This document shows, one piece after another, positions 36,760-47,896 of a stretch of 64,000 nucleotides of DNA. Each line of letters starts with the position of its first letter. The first letter of the stretch is position 1. Both the position numbers and the translations under genes were made by a program. The notes under the pieces are model-generated. The model made no database searches. It was not told the DNA's origin and saw nothing but the letters and a program-made list of their open reading frames with translations. Origin of the DNA: Siphlonurus alternatus (taxonomy: Eukaryota > Arthropoda > Insecta > Ephemeroptera > Siphlonuridae); the NCBI GenBank assembly GCA_949825025.1, contig OX463778.1, forward strand, positions 44,060,646-44,124,645. Reading direction: 5' to 3'.

Positions 36760-37298
36760 TATATCTTTAATTCTATGGTTTAAATTATATATATAATAAT
36801 GTATAGTAAAATAATAAAATGGACTTTTACTTTTTCACCGGGCGTTGTGTATATTAATTAATACTAATTTATTAGTCCATTTTCTTATTCTATTATATCA
36901 TTTATATCCTAAACCAGCTAAATTGTGAAGATGGCGGCCAGTAAAACGTATTTTCACACGGAACGCAGCCCGCAACACTCTTGCGTCTAAGAAGTTGCAT
37001 ACTTTAAAGGAAAGCTATATACTGCCATTAAAAAAATTAATAAAGAAGCAAAATAAAGCGTACAGAAATGGAATTATAATGCTAACTTATTACTAACAGA
37101 GCGCTCAATAAATTGATTTATATTCTCTGATATTTTTTTCCTTGATCTTTGATATAAATAATATCATTTATAGTATATTTACTGATGAATGCATATATGA
37201 ATATAAATGCATATATCATATTCAATCCTATATAAATTAGGCACACATTTATTATATCATATGTAGCTGTAAATGTTAATTAAGCTCTACATTTCAAA

Positions 37299-37454
37299 GG
37301 GTATCACGGCAAAACGGACTAACACTATAACAGTTAAGCAGGTATGTTGCAAAACCTGTTAGTCGATCATTTTATACATGGAAAAATCCGATACAAAAAT
37401 GACTAACAGAGGGTTTTGCTACATTTCCTGTTAGTCCAATTTACCGTGACATCC
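37299..37454. mobile_element. 0.16 kb TIR element
   Basis: The ends AGGGTATCACGG...GGACTAACA and TGTTAGTCC...CCGTGACATCCT are inverted repeats of about 26 bp with a few mismatches. Confidence 0.6.
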
Positions 37455-37706
37455 TCAATTTGTTATTTACATTTTTGACTATTATGTCTAATTTATGATT
37501 AAAATACAGTTATCTCTTATCTCATCAAGTATTAAAGTTAACTTTTTGGTTTTACTTATTTCCAATATCATTGAAAAAATTTCCTCTCTTTGAGTGAAAA
37601 TGTCATCAGGTTTAAAATTGATCAAAACTTGTAGCCTCTTGTCTCTTTTGACCAATTATTCTGCAGAATACTTTTAAAAATACTGAAATGATTATGCTAC
37701 TTGGAG

Positions 37707-38218
37707 TTAAGGGTAAGATAACGCCATCAATGTTAAAAAAAAAAAAAAAATAATCCCTCACACAAAAATTCTGAAAAAAATTTAAAATGTTCTCCTCTAC
37801 ACCCTCTATCAGTAGCTAAAATATCAGGTATACAAATACAATCTATTTTATGAGTTATCAAGGGGCATTCACAAAGCCCTAAGGCCACATTTAGGGTTCG
37901 ATAATTTAAAGCCCGATTTTAGGGCATGCTTTTTAGACCCAAAATTTCTGGTCTTAAATTATCGAGCCCTAAATGTGGCCTTAAGACTTTGTGAATGCCC
38001 CTTATGAATTTTTAAAGTTGACTAATTTAACATGGAAGTTTCATTTCTCCATATTAAAGTGGTCAACTTTAAAAATCCATAACTCAAAAACTAGATCATA
38101 TTTGTATACCTGATATTTTGACTACTGATAGGGGGTGTAGAGAAGGACATTTTAAATTTTTTTCAGAATTTTCGTGTGAGATTTTTTTTTAACATTGGTG
38201 GCGTTATCTTACCCTTAA
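37707..38218. mobile_element. TTAA foldback element, subfamily A, with nested insertion
   Basis: TTAA at 37707-37710 and 38215-38218 bound the usual palindrome with ends GGGTAAGATAACGCCA. The left arm is interrupted at GAGTTAT by the smaller element at 37859-38003. The uninterrupted sequence GAGTTATGAATTT is seen in the 56991 copy. Confidence 0.9.
37859..38003. mobile_element. Nested 145-bp palindromic MITE
   Basis: The termini AAGGGGCATTCACAAAG and CTTTGTGAATGCCCCTT enclose arms containing TTAGGGTTCGATAATTTAA and its inverse. It sits in an older TTAA foldback with a 2-3 bp target duplication (AT or TAT). It is related to 17247-17445. Confidence 0.85.
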
Positions 38219-38256
38219 GAAACAATAAAAATAGCCAAATTATCTAAACGAAACAT

Positions 38257-38262
38257 TTTATT
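38257..38262 (-). terminator. Polyadenylation signal of MRPL21
   Basis: AATAAA on the minus strand (TTTATT here) lies about 65 bp after the MRPL21 stop and just before the TTAA foldback ending at 38218. Confidence 0.6.
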
Positions 38263-38328
38263 TAAGAAAACTAAACAATGAGAGGACAATGTACATAGAG
38301 GGGCTAGGATGGGGCCGGTAGGGCGAGG

Positions 38329-41300
38329 CTAGAAGGTGCGACCCTCTACACCCTCTACTTCCAGACGCTCATCCACCTTGCCGGCAAGACTCACACAATT
38401 TATCCTCAGCACCGTCAGGGGGTGTCGGAAAACTGAAACAGAAAACATCAGCATGGTTGTCAAATATAGTGATGTTTTGGGTATGAAATTATTAAAAAGA
38501 AAGGGGCGGGGGACACATTTTATACTCTTTATCTCCTTGAATACAGTTTTTTCAACAGTTAGGTGACCATGTACAGTCAAATTTAACAGTCAAATTCTGG
38601 AAGTGTAGAGATTCCCGCTTTCCTATTTATATTTCAGCATTAATTGCAATGAGCAATTAGAAACGAAAAATTTTATTGGCTTAATCGAAAGAAGGGGTAA
38701 AAATATGACGTTGTGAATTGTTTCAGATTTTTTTGTGACCTGTAACTAATTTTAATTAATTAATTAAGTTACATTATTTTGAGAGTGCCGCCTCTCGTGA
38801 CGCCTCTGACGTCACACCATTCTTGTACTTTTGCACTATAGATGAGATTAGGTGAGAACATGCAGGTATGAAAATCAAAATGGCTGGCGCCACGTTTGAA
38901 ATTCCCCGCTTCAAATTTTTGAAGTTTTAATGTGGGTTACGTTTGATCAATTTTAGCTTTATTTTGTTCGCATACCACTGAAAAATATGGTTGAAATATG
39001 ATTTAAAACTTTTATCGTGCTCTAATATTGTTTAATAAGTAAAATTAAAGTAGAAAATTATGAGAGACTAACTTCTTACATCAAATTAGTTTGCTTTCTT
39101 CCTTTAAATAAAATAATTTACTGATACTTGGTGTGCTAGTGGGTTAGCCCAGTGGTAAACGCATCAGACTTCAAAATTCGTGGTTGAGGGTTCGATTCTT
39201 TCTTCCGACGAGGTTTTATAAATACATTTTTTTTCTTTAATTTTAATATATTTCTGAATTCTAAATTTATAAAATGTGGTTAAAATATGGTTTACAGTCG
39301 TAATTAATTGATAACTTTTTAATAGTAAAGAGAGGGAACAATATTAATAAAAAATTACTTCACTTTTATACGTTCAAATAAAACATTTTTCACACTGTGT
39401 CCCAAAGCTTGGTGTGGCACAGTGGCGAAGACGCAGAGTTCGTAGTCTTGTGGTGGAGAGTTTGATTCTCCACGTCGAAGGATTTTTTAAACTCGACACT
39501 TTTCTTTCCTTTAATTTAGTTTAATTTAATTAAAGAAAATTTCTCCGCCACTCTGCCACAGTGCCACACTAATTAAGCTTTGAGCCTCGGTAAGAAAAAT
39601 GTTTTATTGGAAAGCGAAAAAGTGAAGTAATTTTTTATTAATATTGTTCCCTCTCTTTTTACTATTAAAAAATTATCAATTACGACTGTAAACCATATTT
39701 TAACCACATTTTATAAATTTAGAATTCAGAAATATATTAAAATTAAAGAAAAAAAATGTATTTATAAAAACTCGTCGGAAGAAAGAATCGAACCCGCAAC
39801 CACGAAATTTGAAGTCTGATGCGTTTACCACTGGGCTAACCCACTAGCACACCAATTATTAGTAAATTATTTTATTTAAAGGAAGAAAGCAAACTAATTT
39901 GGTGTAAGAAGTTCGTCTCTCATAATTTTCTACTTTTTACGTATTAAACAATATTAGAGCACAATAGAAGTTTTAAATCATATTTCAACCATATTTTTCA
40001 GTGGTATGCGAACAAAATAAAGCTAAAATTGATCAAACGTAACCCACATTAAAACTTCAAAAATTTGAAGCGGGGAATTTCAAACGTGGCGCCAGCCATT
40101 TTGATTTTCATACCTGCATGTTCTCACCTAATCTCATCTATAGTGCAAAAGTACAAGAATGGTGTGACGTCAGAGGCGTCACGAGAGGCGGCACTCTCAA
40201 AATAATGCAACTTAATTAATTAATTAAAATTAGTTATAGGTCACAAAAAAATCTGAAACAATTCACAACGTCATATTTTTACCCCTTCTTTCGATTAAGC
40301 CAATAAAATTTTTCGTTTCTAATTGCTCATTCCACACATAAGTTAGTACTTATACTGCAAATCCCTCTGTAAAGTTTGAAAGCTTAATTACAAATAGAAT
40401 AGCCACAAACTTCACACTTACGGCTACTTCCGGAGGGAATATCATATTAATTTGACTGTATGTCATGCAAGATTTAAATAAATTAACACTAGACTCAGTA
40501 AAATAGCAAACTAGATTCTCTAAGGTGAAACAGAGATCAAGACAGGTATCACATTTTGATGGAACCTAAGCTAAAATGGTGTACTGGATGGAACACACAT
40601 CAGTAAATTACATAACAAAGTTGCACTCACAGTTGATCCTCATGTACTGTTTCCTCCGCTTCTTACGGAACACGGTCTTGGTGTGGGTGAGAGATTTCTC
40701 AACGACGGTGGCCTCTACATGGACAAGGTCAGCGGGGAGAAGAGGTCGCCCCAGCAGCGTGAAGTCCAAGCCGCCCACAAGCAACACCTGAGATCCATAC
40801 ACATTCAGAACTTGTCCTGCACGTCTCCTCAGCAAGCTTATACCTTCTCTAGTCTGATCCGATCCCCTGCATCAGGAGCCCACTGTCCTTCCACAACAAT
40901 GAGGTCCTCATCTGTGACCTTGAACTGTTTACCACACACATGGACCACTGCAAACAGGCGTCCGTGGCTCCGTTCAGCAATTTGAGAGTTTATTTTTGTT
41001 GCAATATCTGGGGAAAAAAGGTGAAATTAATCAAATTAATTAATTAAATTCTTTATTAATATAGCTTGCACTAATTATACATTGGTAAAACAACATACAT
41101 ATAAGCCCTGTTCGTAAACCCTGCTCGGTGTACACTTTCTGCACCCAATCAACCTTATGTACATGCGATATAAGGTCGATTGGGTGTAGAAAGTGTACAC
41201 CGAGCAGGGTTTACGAACAGGCCTATTATATTTATAGAATTTGACATATTTAAATTAAACATCCTATACAGGCATTTATATTTTGAATATTTCACATATT

Positions 41301-44300
41301 ATACAGTATTTATGCATTAAAAAAATATCAAGCTCAGTAGCTCACCTTGATTTTCTTATGGTGGTATGTATGATATGCATATATACATTAAATTTGCTGC
41401 AGTATGTTTTTGCAAAAAAAAAAAAATCAAACTATGTGAAAGAACTTGATGTATATATTATGTATAATGATATATATTTTGTGTTTGCATGCATGCAGTA
41501 ACTGACTGTATGCATATGATACCTATAGTATACCTACTGTATATAATATATGTATGATACCTATTGATTCTATTGAATGATAATATAATATATGATAATT
41601 ACAGTAGGCCTGTTCGTAAACCCTGCTCGGTGTACACTTTTACACCGTTTTCTTATTCGCGAACGCAACCAAATTCAGCCCTCTAGCGGCCAAAAGTGTG
41701 AACTACTAGAATGCGGCTAGCTGTTCATAACAGTATAGGAACAACATACCATTCCTGAGTTAATTTACGTGATTATATAATATTATCCACTTGCAAATTT
41801 TTAATTATCATAATAAAGTTAAATATTAGTCTTAATAAATAAAATAACAGATAAATGTGACCATACACCGTGTCATTTGCTTTAAATAGAGTCTTGCGCG
41901 CCGCGCGTGGTATATATGCAAATATGTATATGTCGATCAATATGATATTAAATTATTGATAATTTTTCTTACTGATTGGGATAAAATTATGAAATTAATT
42001 TTCAAGGTGTAATCGACCCTCCTAAAAACTTGGAAATAATTTTAGATTGTCTCCCCGACGCACCCCTGAGGGGGTGGAGAACTACCCCGAAAAACAAATT
42101 TCCTTACAAATTGTGCTAAAATTATGAAATTAATTTTCAAGAAGCAAACGACCCTCCTGAACTCGGAACTAATTTTAAATTTTCTCCCCGACGCACCCCT
42201 GAGGGTGGAGACCTACCCCTAAAATCCACTTTCCTTAAAAATTGTGTTAAAATTATGAAATTAATTTTCAAGGGGTAATCGACCTTCCTGAACTCGGAAA
42301 TAATTTTAGATTTTCTCCCCGACGCACCCCTGAGGGTGGAAAACTACCCCGAAAAACAATTTTCCTTAAAAATTGTGCTAAAAGTATGAAATTAATTTTC
42401 AAGGGGTAATCGACCTTCCTGAACTCGGAAATAATTTTAGATTTTCTCCCCGACGCACCCCTGAGGGTGGAGTGGAGAACTACCCCGAAAATCAATTTTC
42501 CTTAAAAATTGGGCTAAAATTATGAAATTAATTTTCAAGGGGTAATCGACCCTACTGAAGTCGGAAATAATTTTAAATTTTCTCCCTGACGCACCCCTGA
42601 GGGTGGAGACCTACCCCTAAAATCCATTTTCCTTAAAAATTGTGCTAAAATAAAACAATTAAATTTTCAAGTGTTTATTAACCCCTCTGAAACTCGGAAA
42701 TAAATTTAGACTTTTTCCCCGACGCAACCCTGAGGGTCAACGGCTACCCACCATATCCTTCTTTCTTAATAATCGAGTTGAAATTGTGACCCTATTGGAA
42801 ATTTACAATTGTAAAATTCACAATTGTATGCTCCATAAAAATACCATTGCGTTTTGGTCCTTTTACAATGGTAATTTTTACAATTGTAAAGGCCTTAATA
42901 CAATTGTATTTAACTACAATTGCATTTATATTTACAATTGTAATAATTACGATTGTAAAATTTACAAAAAGTGGTCACCAATCTGACTACTAACCCAAAC
43001 CTGCGTTGCTGTACTTCGGTTACCACTGTTGATCATACTCTTACCATTGCGCTACTACTGCTTTCTTAATAGGATGAAGAATATTGAGGTATATAAAATA
43101 AATAAATGTTATGGGGAAATGACAAGGGGGCATTTCAATATAATGTCATATAAATTTCGATTCTAGGGTAAAATTTGATGGCGGTTCTAATGGTGACCCT
43201 TAAATTTGCGACCCTTCAACCCTTCAGGGTCAAAAGACCCTGAAAATTTTTTTTTCTTAAAAAATTGCAAAACTGAAATTAGCAATCAACTTAATATAAC
43301 CTAGAGCTCTAATTCACTAATTTTAAGGGTCGACCCTTGGGGTTTAGCGGGGGTCTTTTTTAAAAGTATGCAAATTTTAATAAAAAAATTGACAAAATAT
43401 GTGAGGACTACATACAGGTTCAACATTGAGTTTTTTTAATCTTAATGACCCTTTAAGGGTCGACCCCTAACATTTGATTGAAAAATTAATTTTTTTTTCT
43501 AACCATTTTTTCATAATATATATTATATAATTTAACATACATCTCTGAATTATATTTTTACCTTTTTCAATGTGACCCTTTTAGGGGTCGACCCTTGATT
43601 TTTTTCAAATTCATATTTAAAAAAAAAAGTGATATATACTACGAGACAGGTTCATGCAGCTATTAGTTAAGTGCTTTTGATGACATATAATACAACCACA
43701 ATGGCCTAGTAGGGGTTGACCCCTAATGCATTAAAATATTATTATTAGTCTTTTATTAAAATATAGCATAAATTCAAAAAAATTGTATTTTTTTATATTT
43801 TTTGTTACACTTTATATGTTAACATGCATCGATTTGATCTGACTTTTTTTTGTGACCCTATAAGGGGTCGATGGTCGATCCATGTTTTTTTTCCAAAAAT
43901 AATTATATATTTTAAATATATAATATCAATTAAAGCTTCATATAGTACCTTTGTATCTTAATTAGATATTACAGCCAAGTTACGTACTTAGCATAAAAAA
44001 AATATTAATTGAATGAAGTAATAAGAATTTGACAAAATGTACGTGTAATATAAATTAACAATGAAAATACAATTTTTTTTTAGTAATTATGTAATCCAAA
44101 TACAATTGCAATCTAATTACAATTGTAAAAATTACAATTGTAAGCACAAAAATCAATTGTAATCTAAGAATTACAATTGTAATCTAAGAAATACAATTGT
44201 AATCTAACAAATACAATTGTATCAGAACCTGAAAGCAATTGTAATCTCAAATAATACAATTGTAATCATGAACATTACAATTGTAATCCAAATGTTACAA

Positions 44301-47262
44301 TTGTAACCCAAGTTTTACAATTGCAATCTTAGTTTTACAATTGTAATCAGTCAAATTACAATTGTAATTTGGCTGAATACAATTGTAAATTTCCAATAGG
44401 GGAATTAAATTTTTATTCGGGATTTATCGAAATTTTTCAGAGAAAAAGTATCCCAGACACTTCTTCACTTGCAGTATGATGATGGTTTCACTCAATGTGT
44501 TCAGCACCGTTAATTGGCGTGATGGCACATGTTGGTCCGCTCAACGAGGCTATATGTGTAGGGGCATGGCCTCTAACATCTGAGTTGTGACCAATTCCAT
44601 GCAATGTCTTATCTCCACTTTCTGTTCGTCAATTGGTCTCAAATCTCTTCTTGTAAACCTTTTGCTTCAGAAAGAGATTTGAGACCATTGACGAGCTGAA
44701 AGTGATAGACGTTATGTGGAATTGATGGTCACACCTCAGTTGTTAATTAAAGTCACACATAGCCTCATTGTGCAAAGTGCAGACCCCAACATGAGCCTTC
44801 ACGCCATGTAATTATTATAACGGTGGACATCCATCATCACACTGCAAGTAAAGAGGCGAGTCTGATATATTTTTTTTTTCTATGAAAAATTACGATAAAT
44901 CCCCAAAAAAATTTAATTCACAATTTCAACTCGATTATTAAGAAAGAAGGATATGGTGGGTAGCCGTTTACCCTCAGGGTTGCGTCGGAGAGAAAATCTA
45001 AAATTATTTCCGACTTCAGTAGGGTCGATTACCCCTTGAAAATTAATTTCATAATTCTAGCATATTTTTTAAGGAAAATTGATTTTCGGGGTAGTTTTCC
45101 ACCCTCAGGGGTGCGTCGGGAAGAAAATTTAAAATTATTTCCGAGTTCAGGAGGGTCAATTTTACCTCTTGAAAATTAATTTCATAATTTTAACACAATT
45201 TTTAAGGAAAGTGGATTTTAGGGGTAGGTCTCCACCCTCAGGGGTGCGTCAGGGAGAAAATTTAAAATTATTTCCGACTTCAGTAGGGTCGATTACCCCT
45301 TGAAAATTAATTTCATAATTTTAACACAATTTTTAAGGAAAGTGGATTTTAGGGGTAGGTCTCCACCCTCAGGGGTGCGTCGGGGAGAAAATTTAAAATT
45401 AGTTCCGAGTTCAGGAGGGTCAATTACCTCTTGAAAATTAATTTCATAATTTTAGCACAATTTTTAAGGAAAGTGGATTTTAGGGGTAGGTTTTCACCCT
45501 CAGGGGTGCGTCAGGGAGAAAATATAATATTTTTTTCTAATTTAGGAAGGTCGATTACCCCTTGAAAATTAATTTCATAATTTTAGCACAATTTTTAAGG
45601 AAAGTGGATTTTAGGGGTAGTTCTCCACCCTTAGGGGTGCGTCGGGGAGAAAATTTAAAATTAGTTCCGAGTTCAGGAGGGTCAATTACCTCTTGAAAAT
45701 TAATTTCATAATTTTAGCACAATTTTTAAGGAAAGTGGATTTTAGGGGTAGGTTTTCACCCTCAGGGGTGCGTCAGGGAGAAAATATAATATTTTTTTTC
45801 TAATTTAGGAAGGTCGATTACCCCTTGAAAATTAATTTCATAATTTTAGCACAATTTTTAAGGAAAGTGGATTTTAGGGGTAGTTCTCCACCCTCAGGGG
45901 TGCGTCGGGGAGAAAACCTAAAATTATTTCCTAGTTTAGGAGGGTCGATTACCCCTTGAAAATTAAGTTTTATAATTTTAGCTCGTTTATTAAAAAAGTG
46001 GAAAATACTAATAGGTCTGAATAACGGGGTACTCCAGGGGTGTGCGTGGTAGAGGTGGTGCCACGGGGGTGTGGTAATGAATCTGTATTAATTAATTATT
46101 TCAGAGGTGTAAATTAATTACCTATTGTATGAAATTTTCTCCATAAAATTCTTATAAATTTTCAAATTGTTACATCTCGGTCATATTCATTGGAAAAACT
46201 TTTCGTATTTAATTCCTATGGGGGGAAAAAAACACCCCTGAAAAGGCTGAAAGGGGTGTGATTGGCTCCAATAATATTGAAAAGCCACTGAATTTAATTT
46301 GACAGCTGGTGCGTCAAATTTTACGTTTGTATGTAAGCTTCTAATCGCACATTATCAAATTATTAACCTGCTTTTCATACTCCATATTTCTTTCGAGCCG
46401 CATTACGTCCGCCATTTTGTGACGTCATCACTCTGCAGACAGCGCCGCCATCGGTCATTTCGTTCGAGAATACCAGCGCAGATGGTGGAGTAGGGAGTGC
46501 AGTCAGTGCAGTGCAGATGACGTCACAATTTTTGTTCGTAAATTTGCTCAGAGTACACCGAGCAGGGTTTACAAACAGGCTTAGTATGCATACTGTATGA
46601 TATTCATTGCAGACATTTGTCATTTTGTTTGCATATTATAGACCTGTTCGTAAACCCTGCTCGGTGTACACTTTCTACACCCAATCAACCTTATGTACTG
46701 TACATGGGATATAAGGCCTGTTCGTAAACCCTGCTCGGTGTACACTTTTACACCGTTTTCTTACACCAGCGCAGAGGGTGGTGTAGGGAGTGCAGTGCAA
46801 ATGACGTCACGATTTTTGTTCGTAATCTTGCTCAGAGTACACCGAGCAGGGTTTACGAACAGGCCAAATATAATGCAATCAAAATAGAACCACAGATTCG
46901 AGAAGTTAAACGAACAGTGTGTTTAGATTAATTACTATGCATAATTTAAAAAAAATCAGACAACATGTATGGTACATTGTATGCATATACACACCCTTAA
47001 AAGCAACCTGCGCTTCAGAGCTTGGCAGAGGTAGGGTTTGCTGCAAGGCTGGCTTCTGCTGCTGTGCAGTCCACACTGGCTGAGTTCTCAGACCGCGTGT
47101 TAGCGCTGAAAGACACTCGACAATTAGCAACAACATATAGATAGCAGCTTTAGGCACTATTTATTTACCTGGATAGCGAAATGTGGTTACTGCATTACCT
47201 ATTTGCTGTCTACATGATGAAATGAGGAGCCTTTCAAATAAATTGCTTAAACTGGCCGCCAT
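38329..47262 (-). CDS. MRPL21: Mitochondrial large ribosomal subunit protein L21 (bL21m)
   Basis: Exons in transcript order are 47262-47199, 47105-46995, 41007-40844, 40787-40631 and 38432-38329. All junction phases fit and give 199 residues (human 205). The N-terminus MAASLSNLFERLLISS is basic and amphipathic, as expected of a mitochondrial targeting sequence. The bL21 domain starts at INSQIAERSHGRLFAVVHV and continues with GKQFKVTDEDLIVVEG, RIRLEKVLLVGG.DFTLLGRPLL and VEATVVEKSLTHTK. It ends FRKKRRKQYMRIN and TVLRIN. It is an RNA-binding structural protein of the mitoribosome. The 6.0 kb and 2.2 kb introns are almost entirely filled by giant palindromic elements, while the coding exons remain intact. 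Confidence 0.93.
39145..39199 (+). other. tRNA-like module 1 (A and B boxes) in the palindrome arm
   Basis: The A box TAGCCCAGTGGT (39145-39156) and B box GGTTCGATTCT (39189-39199) are 44 bases apart, exactly the tRNA spacing. Between them is GCATCAGACTT, like a tRNA anticodon arm. The flanking acceptor strands do not pair, so this is a tRNA-derived Pol III promoter relic rather than a tRNA gene. The mirror copy lies in the right arm near 39785-39850. Confidence 0.6.
39415..39469 (+). other. tRNA-like module 2 near the palindrome centre
   Basis: An A-box-like TGGCACAGTGGC (39415-39426) and a B-box-like AGTTTGATTCT (39459-39469) again lie 44 bases apart. The right-arm counterpart is only partial. 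Confidence 0.45.
41104..41224. mobile_element. 121-bp palindromic MITE, CCTGTTCGTAAACCC family
   Basis: The termini CCTGTTCGTAAACCCTGCTC and inverse continue through GGTGTACACTTTCT and CACCCAATC to a centre near GTACATGCGATATAAGG. It shares its first about 35 bp with the large element at 41607-46581. Confidence 0.85.
41980..42780 (+). repeat. Left arm: about six tandem ~130-bp units
   Basis: Units repeat at about 41983, 42116, 42246, 42379, 42513 and 42645. Each contains ATGAAATTAATTTTCAAG, GTAATCGACC, CTCCCCGACGCACCCCTGAG and TTTCCTTAAAAATT. Units diverge by substitutions and small indels. Confidence 0.9.
42790..44401. mobile_element. Nested 1.61 kb element with ACAATTGTA arrays
   Basis: The termini CCCTATTGGAAATTTACAAT and inverse end exactly at 42790 and 44401. 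The left subterminal region has about nine, and the right (44100-44400) about fifteen, CAATTGTA-type palindromic motifs. The interior carries GGGTCGACCC motifs spaced about 128 bp near 43327, 43455, 43585 and 43709. The empty site is preserved in the opposite arm near 44920, giving a GA target duplication. Confidence 0.8.
44941..46000 (-). repeat. Right arm: about eight inverted ~130-bp units
   Basis: The same unit occurs in reverse orientation. GGGGTGCGTC(G/A)GGGAG recurs near 44984, 45111, 45243, 45375, 45505, 45636, 45767 and 45900. The arm has more copies than the left arm, so tandem expansion has proceeded separately. Confidence 0.9.
46641..46714. mobile_element. Half copy of the palindromic CCTGTTCG MITE
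   Basis: It matches the left half of the 41104-41224 element (CCTGTTCGTAAACCCTGCTC, then CACCCAATCAACCTTATG). It stops at the start of the next element; its right half is absent. Confidence 0.75.
46715..46865. mobile_element. 151-bp internal-deletion derivative of the 5 kb element
   Basis: The left 49 bp (through CACCGTTTTCTTA) equal the left end of 41607-46581. The remainder, from ACCAGCGCAGA through GATGACGTCAC-like sequence to the terminus, matches its right end. The fusion point lies near 46764. Confidence 0.85.
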
Positions 47263-47541
47263 GTTTATTATTTGACCATCACCTCGCATTTTTGATCTAA
47301 AACTTCTTGAAAGTTGCAGTTATATTCCAATCAAAAATTAAATAAAATACTTTTCTTTTTTTTTATTTTCATTATAATCTTGTACAAAATAGAATGATAA
47401 ATAATAAAAATAATATAATTTATCGTTGTCAGCCTATCATGGTTGTCAGCCTGTTGTATCATGGTTGTCAGCGGGAAATTTTAAGGTGAAACTCGTACGT
47501 ACAGCAGCAGCAGAGACAAAGGTTTTTAAAATAAAAATTAA

Positions 47542-47896
47542 TTAAGGGTAAGGTAACGCCACCAATGTTAAAAAAAATCCCTCACACAAAAATTCTGAAA
47601 AAAATTTAAAATGTTCTCCTCTACACCCCCTATCAGTAGCTAAAATATCAGGTATACAAATACGATCTAGTTTTTGAGTTATAAATTTTTAAAGTTGACT
47701 AATTTAACATGGAAGTTTCATTTCTCCATGTTAAAATAGTCAACTTTAAAAATTCATAACTCAAAAACTAGATCGTATTTGTATACCTGATATTTTAGCT
47801 ACTGATAGGGGGTGTAGAGGAGAACATTTTTAATTTTTTTCAGAATTTTTGTGAGAGGGATTTTTTTTAACATTGGTGACGTTACCTTACCCTTAA
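47542..47896. mobile_element. TTAA foldback element, subfamily A
   Basis: TTAA at 47542-47545 and 47893-47896 flank the standard palindrome with ends GGGTAAGGTAACGCCACC. The right TTAA is shared with the following element. Confidence 0.92.

Larger units (their letters stand above)
34192..38328. other. Receptor 5' flank and intergenic region to MRPL21
   Basis: No additional gene was recognised. Contents are the GC island at 35593-35880, foldbacks at 36022-36343 and 37707-38218, a MITE at 37299-37454, and a duplicated 90-bp segment at 36495-36759. A short ATGGCGGCCAGTAAAACG stretch near 36931 reads only 19 codons to a stop and is not called a gene. Confidence 0.5.
38572..40460. mobile_element. 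1.9 kb TA-flanked element containing a 1.68 kb perfect-type palindrome
   Basis: The outer ends TACAGTCAAATT and AATTTGACTGTA point to a Tc1/mariner-like TA insertion. Inside, 38648-40331 is a palindrome with arms of about 840 bp, starting AATGAGCAATTAGAAACG and ending in its inverse, with its centre near 39,510. Identity between arms is very high. It lies wholly within an MRPL21 intron and encodes nothing. Confidence 0.85.
41607..46581. mobile_element. 5.0 kb composite non-autonomous transposon with foldback arms
   Basis: The left end GGCCTGTTCGTAAACCCTGC follows TA (41605-41606). The right end GCAGGGTTTACAAACAGGCT precedes TA (46582-46583). The adjacent 151-bp element 46715-46865 repeats the first about 49 bp and last about 100 bp of this unit, which confirms that both ends belong together. 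Inside are two inverted arrays of about 130-bp repeats and a nested 1.6 kb element. No transposase frame was seen. Confidence 0.8.

Noticed and set aside
36931..36990. ATGGCGGCCAGTAAAACG as a gene start
   Set aside because: The frame stops after 19 codons and no splice-linked continuation was found.
39138..39209. Functional tRNA gene
   Set aside because: A and B boxes have tRNA spacing, but the two acceptor strands do not pair and the sequence is a repeated part of a palindromic element.
42790..44401. CRISPR-like array of ACAATTGTA motifs
   Set aside because: Motifs are 8-9 bp self-complementary words with irregular spacing in an animal genome, inside a defined transposon.
47304..47316. Heat-shock-element-like TTCTTGAAAGTTG upstream of MRPL21
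   Set aside because: Only two units are perfect, and no biological reason supports heat regulation of this gene; likely chance in AT-rich DNA.
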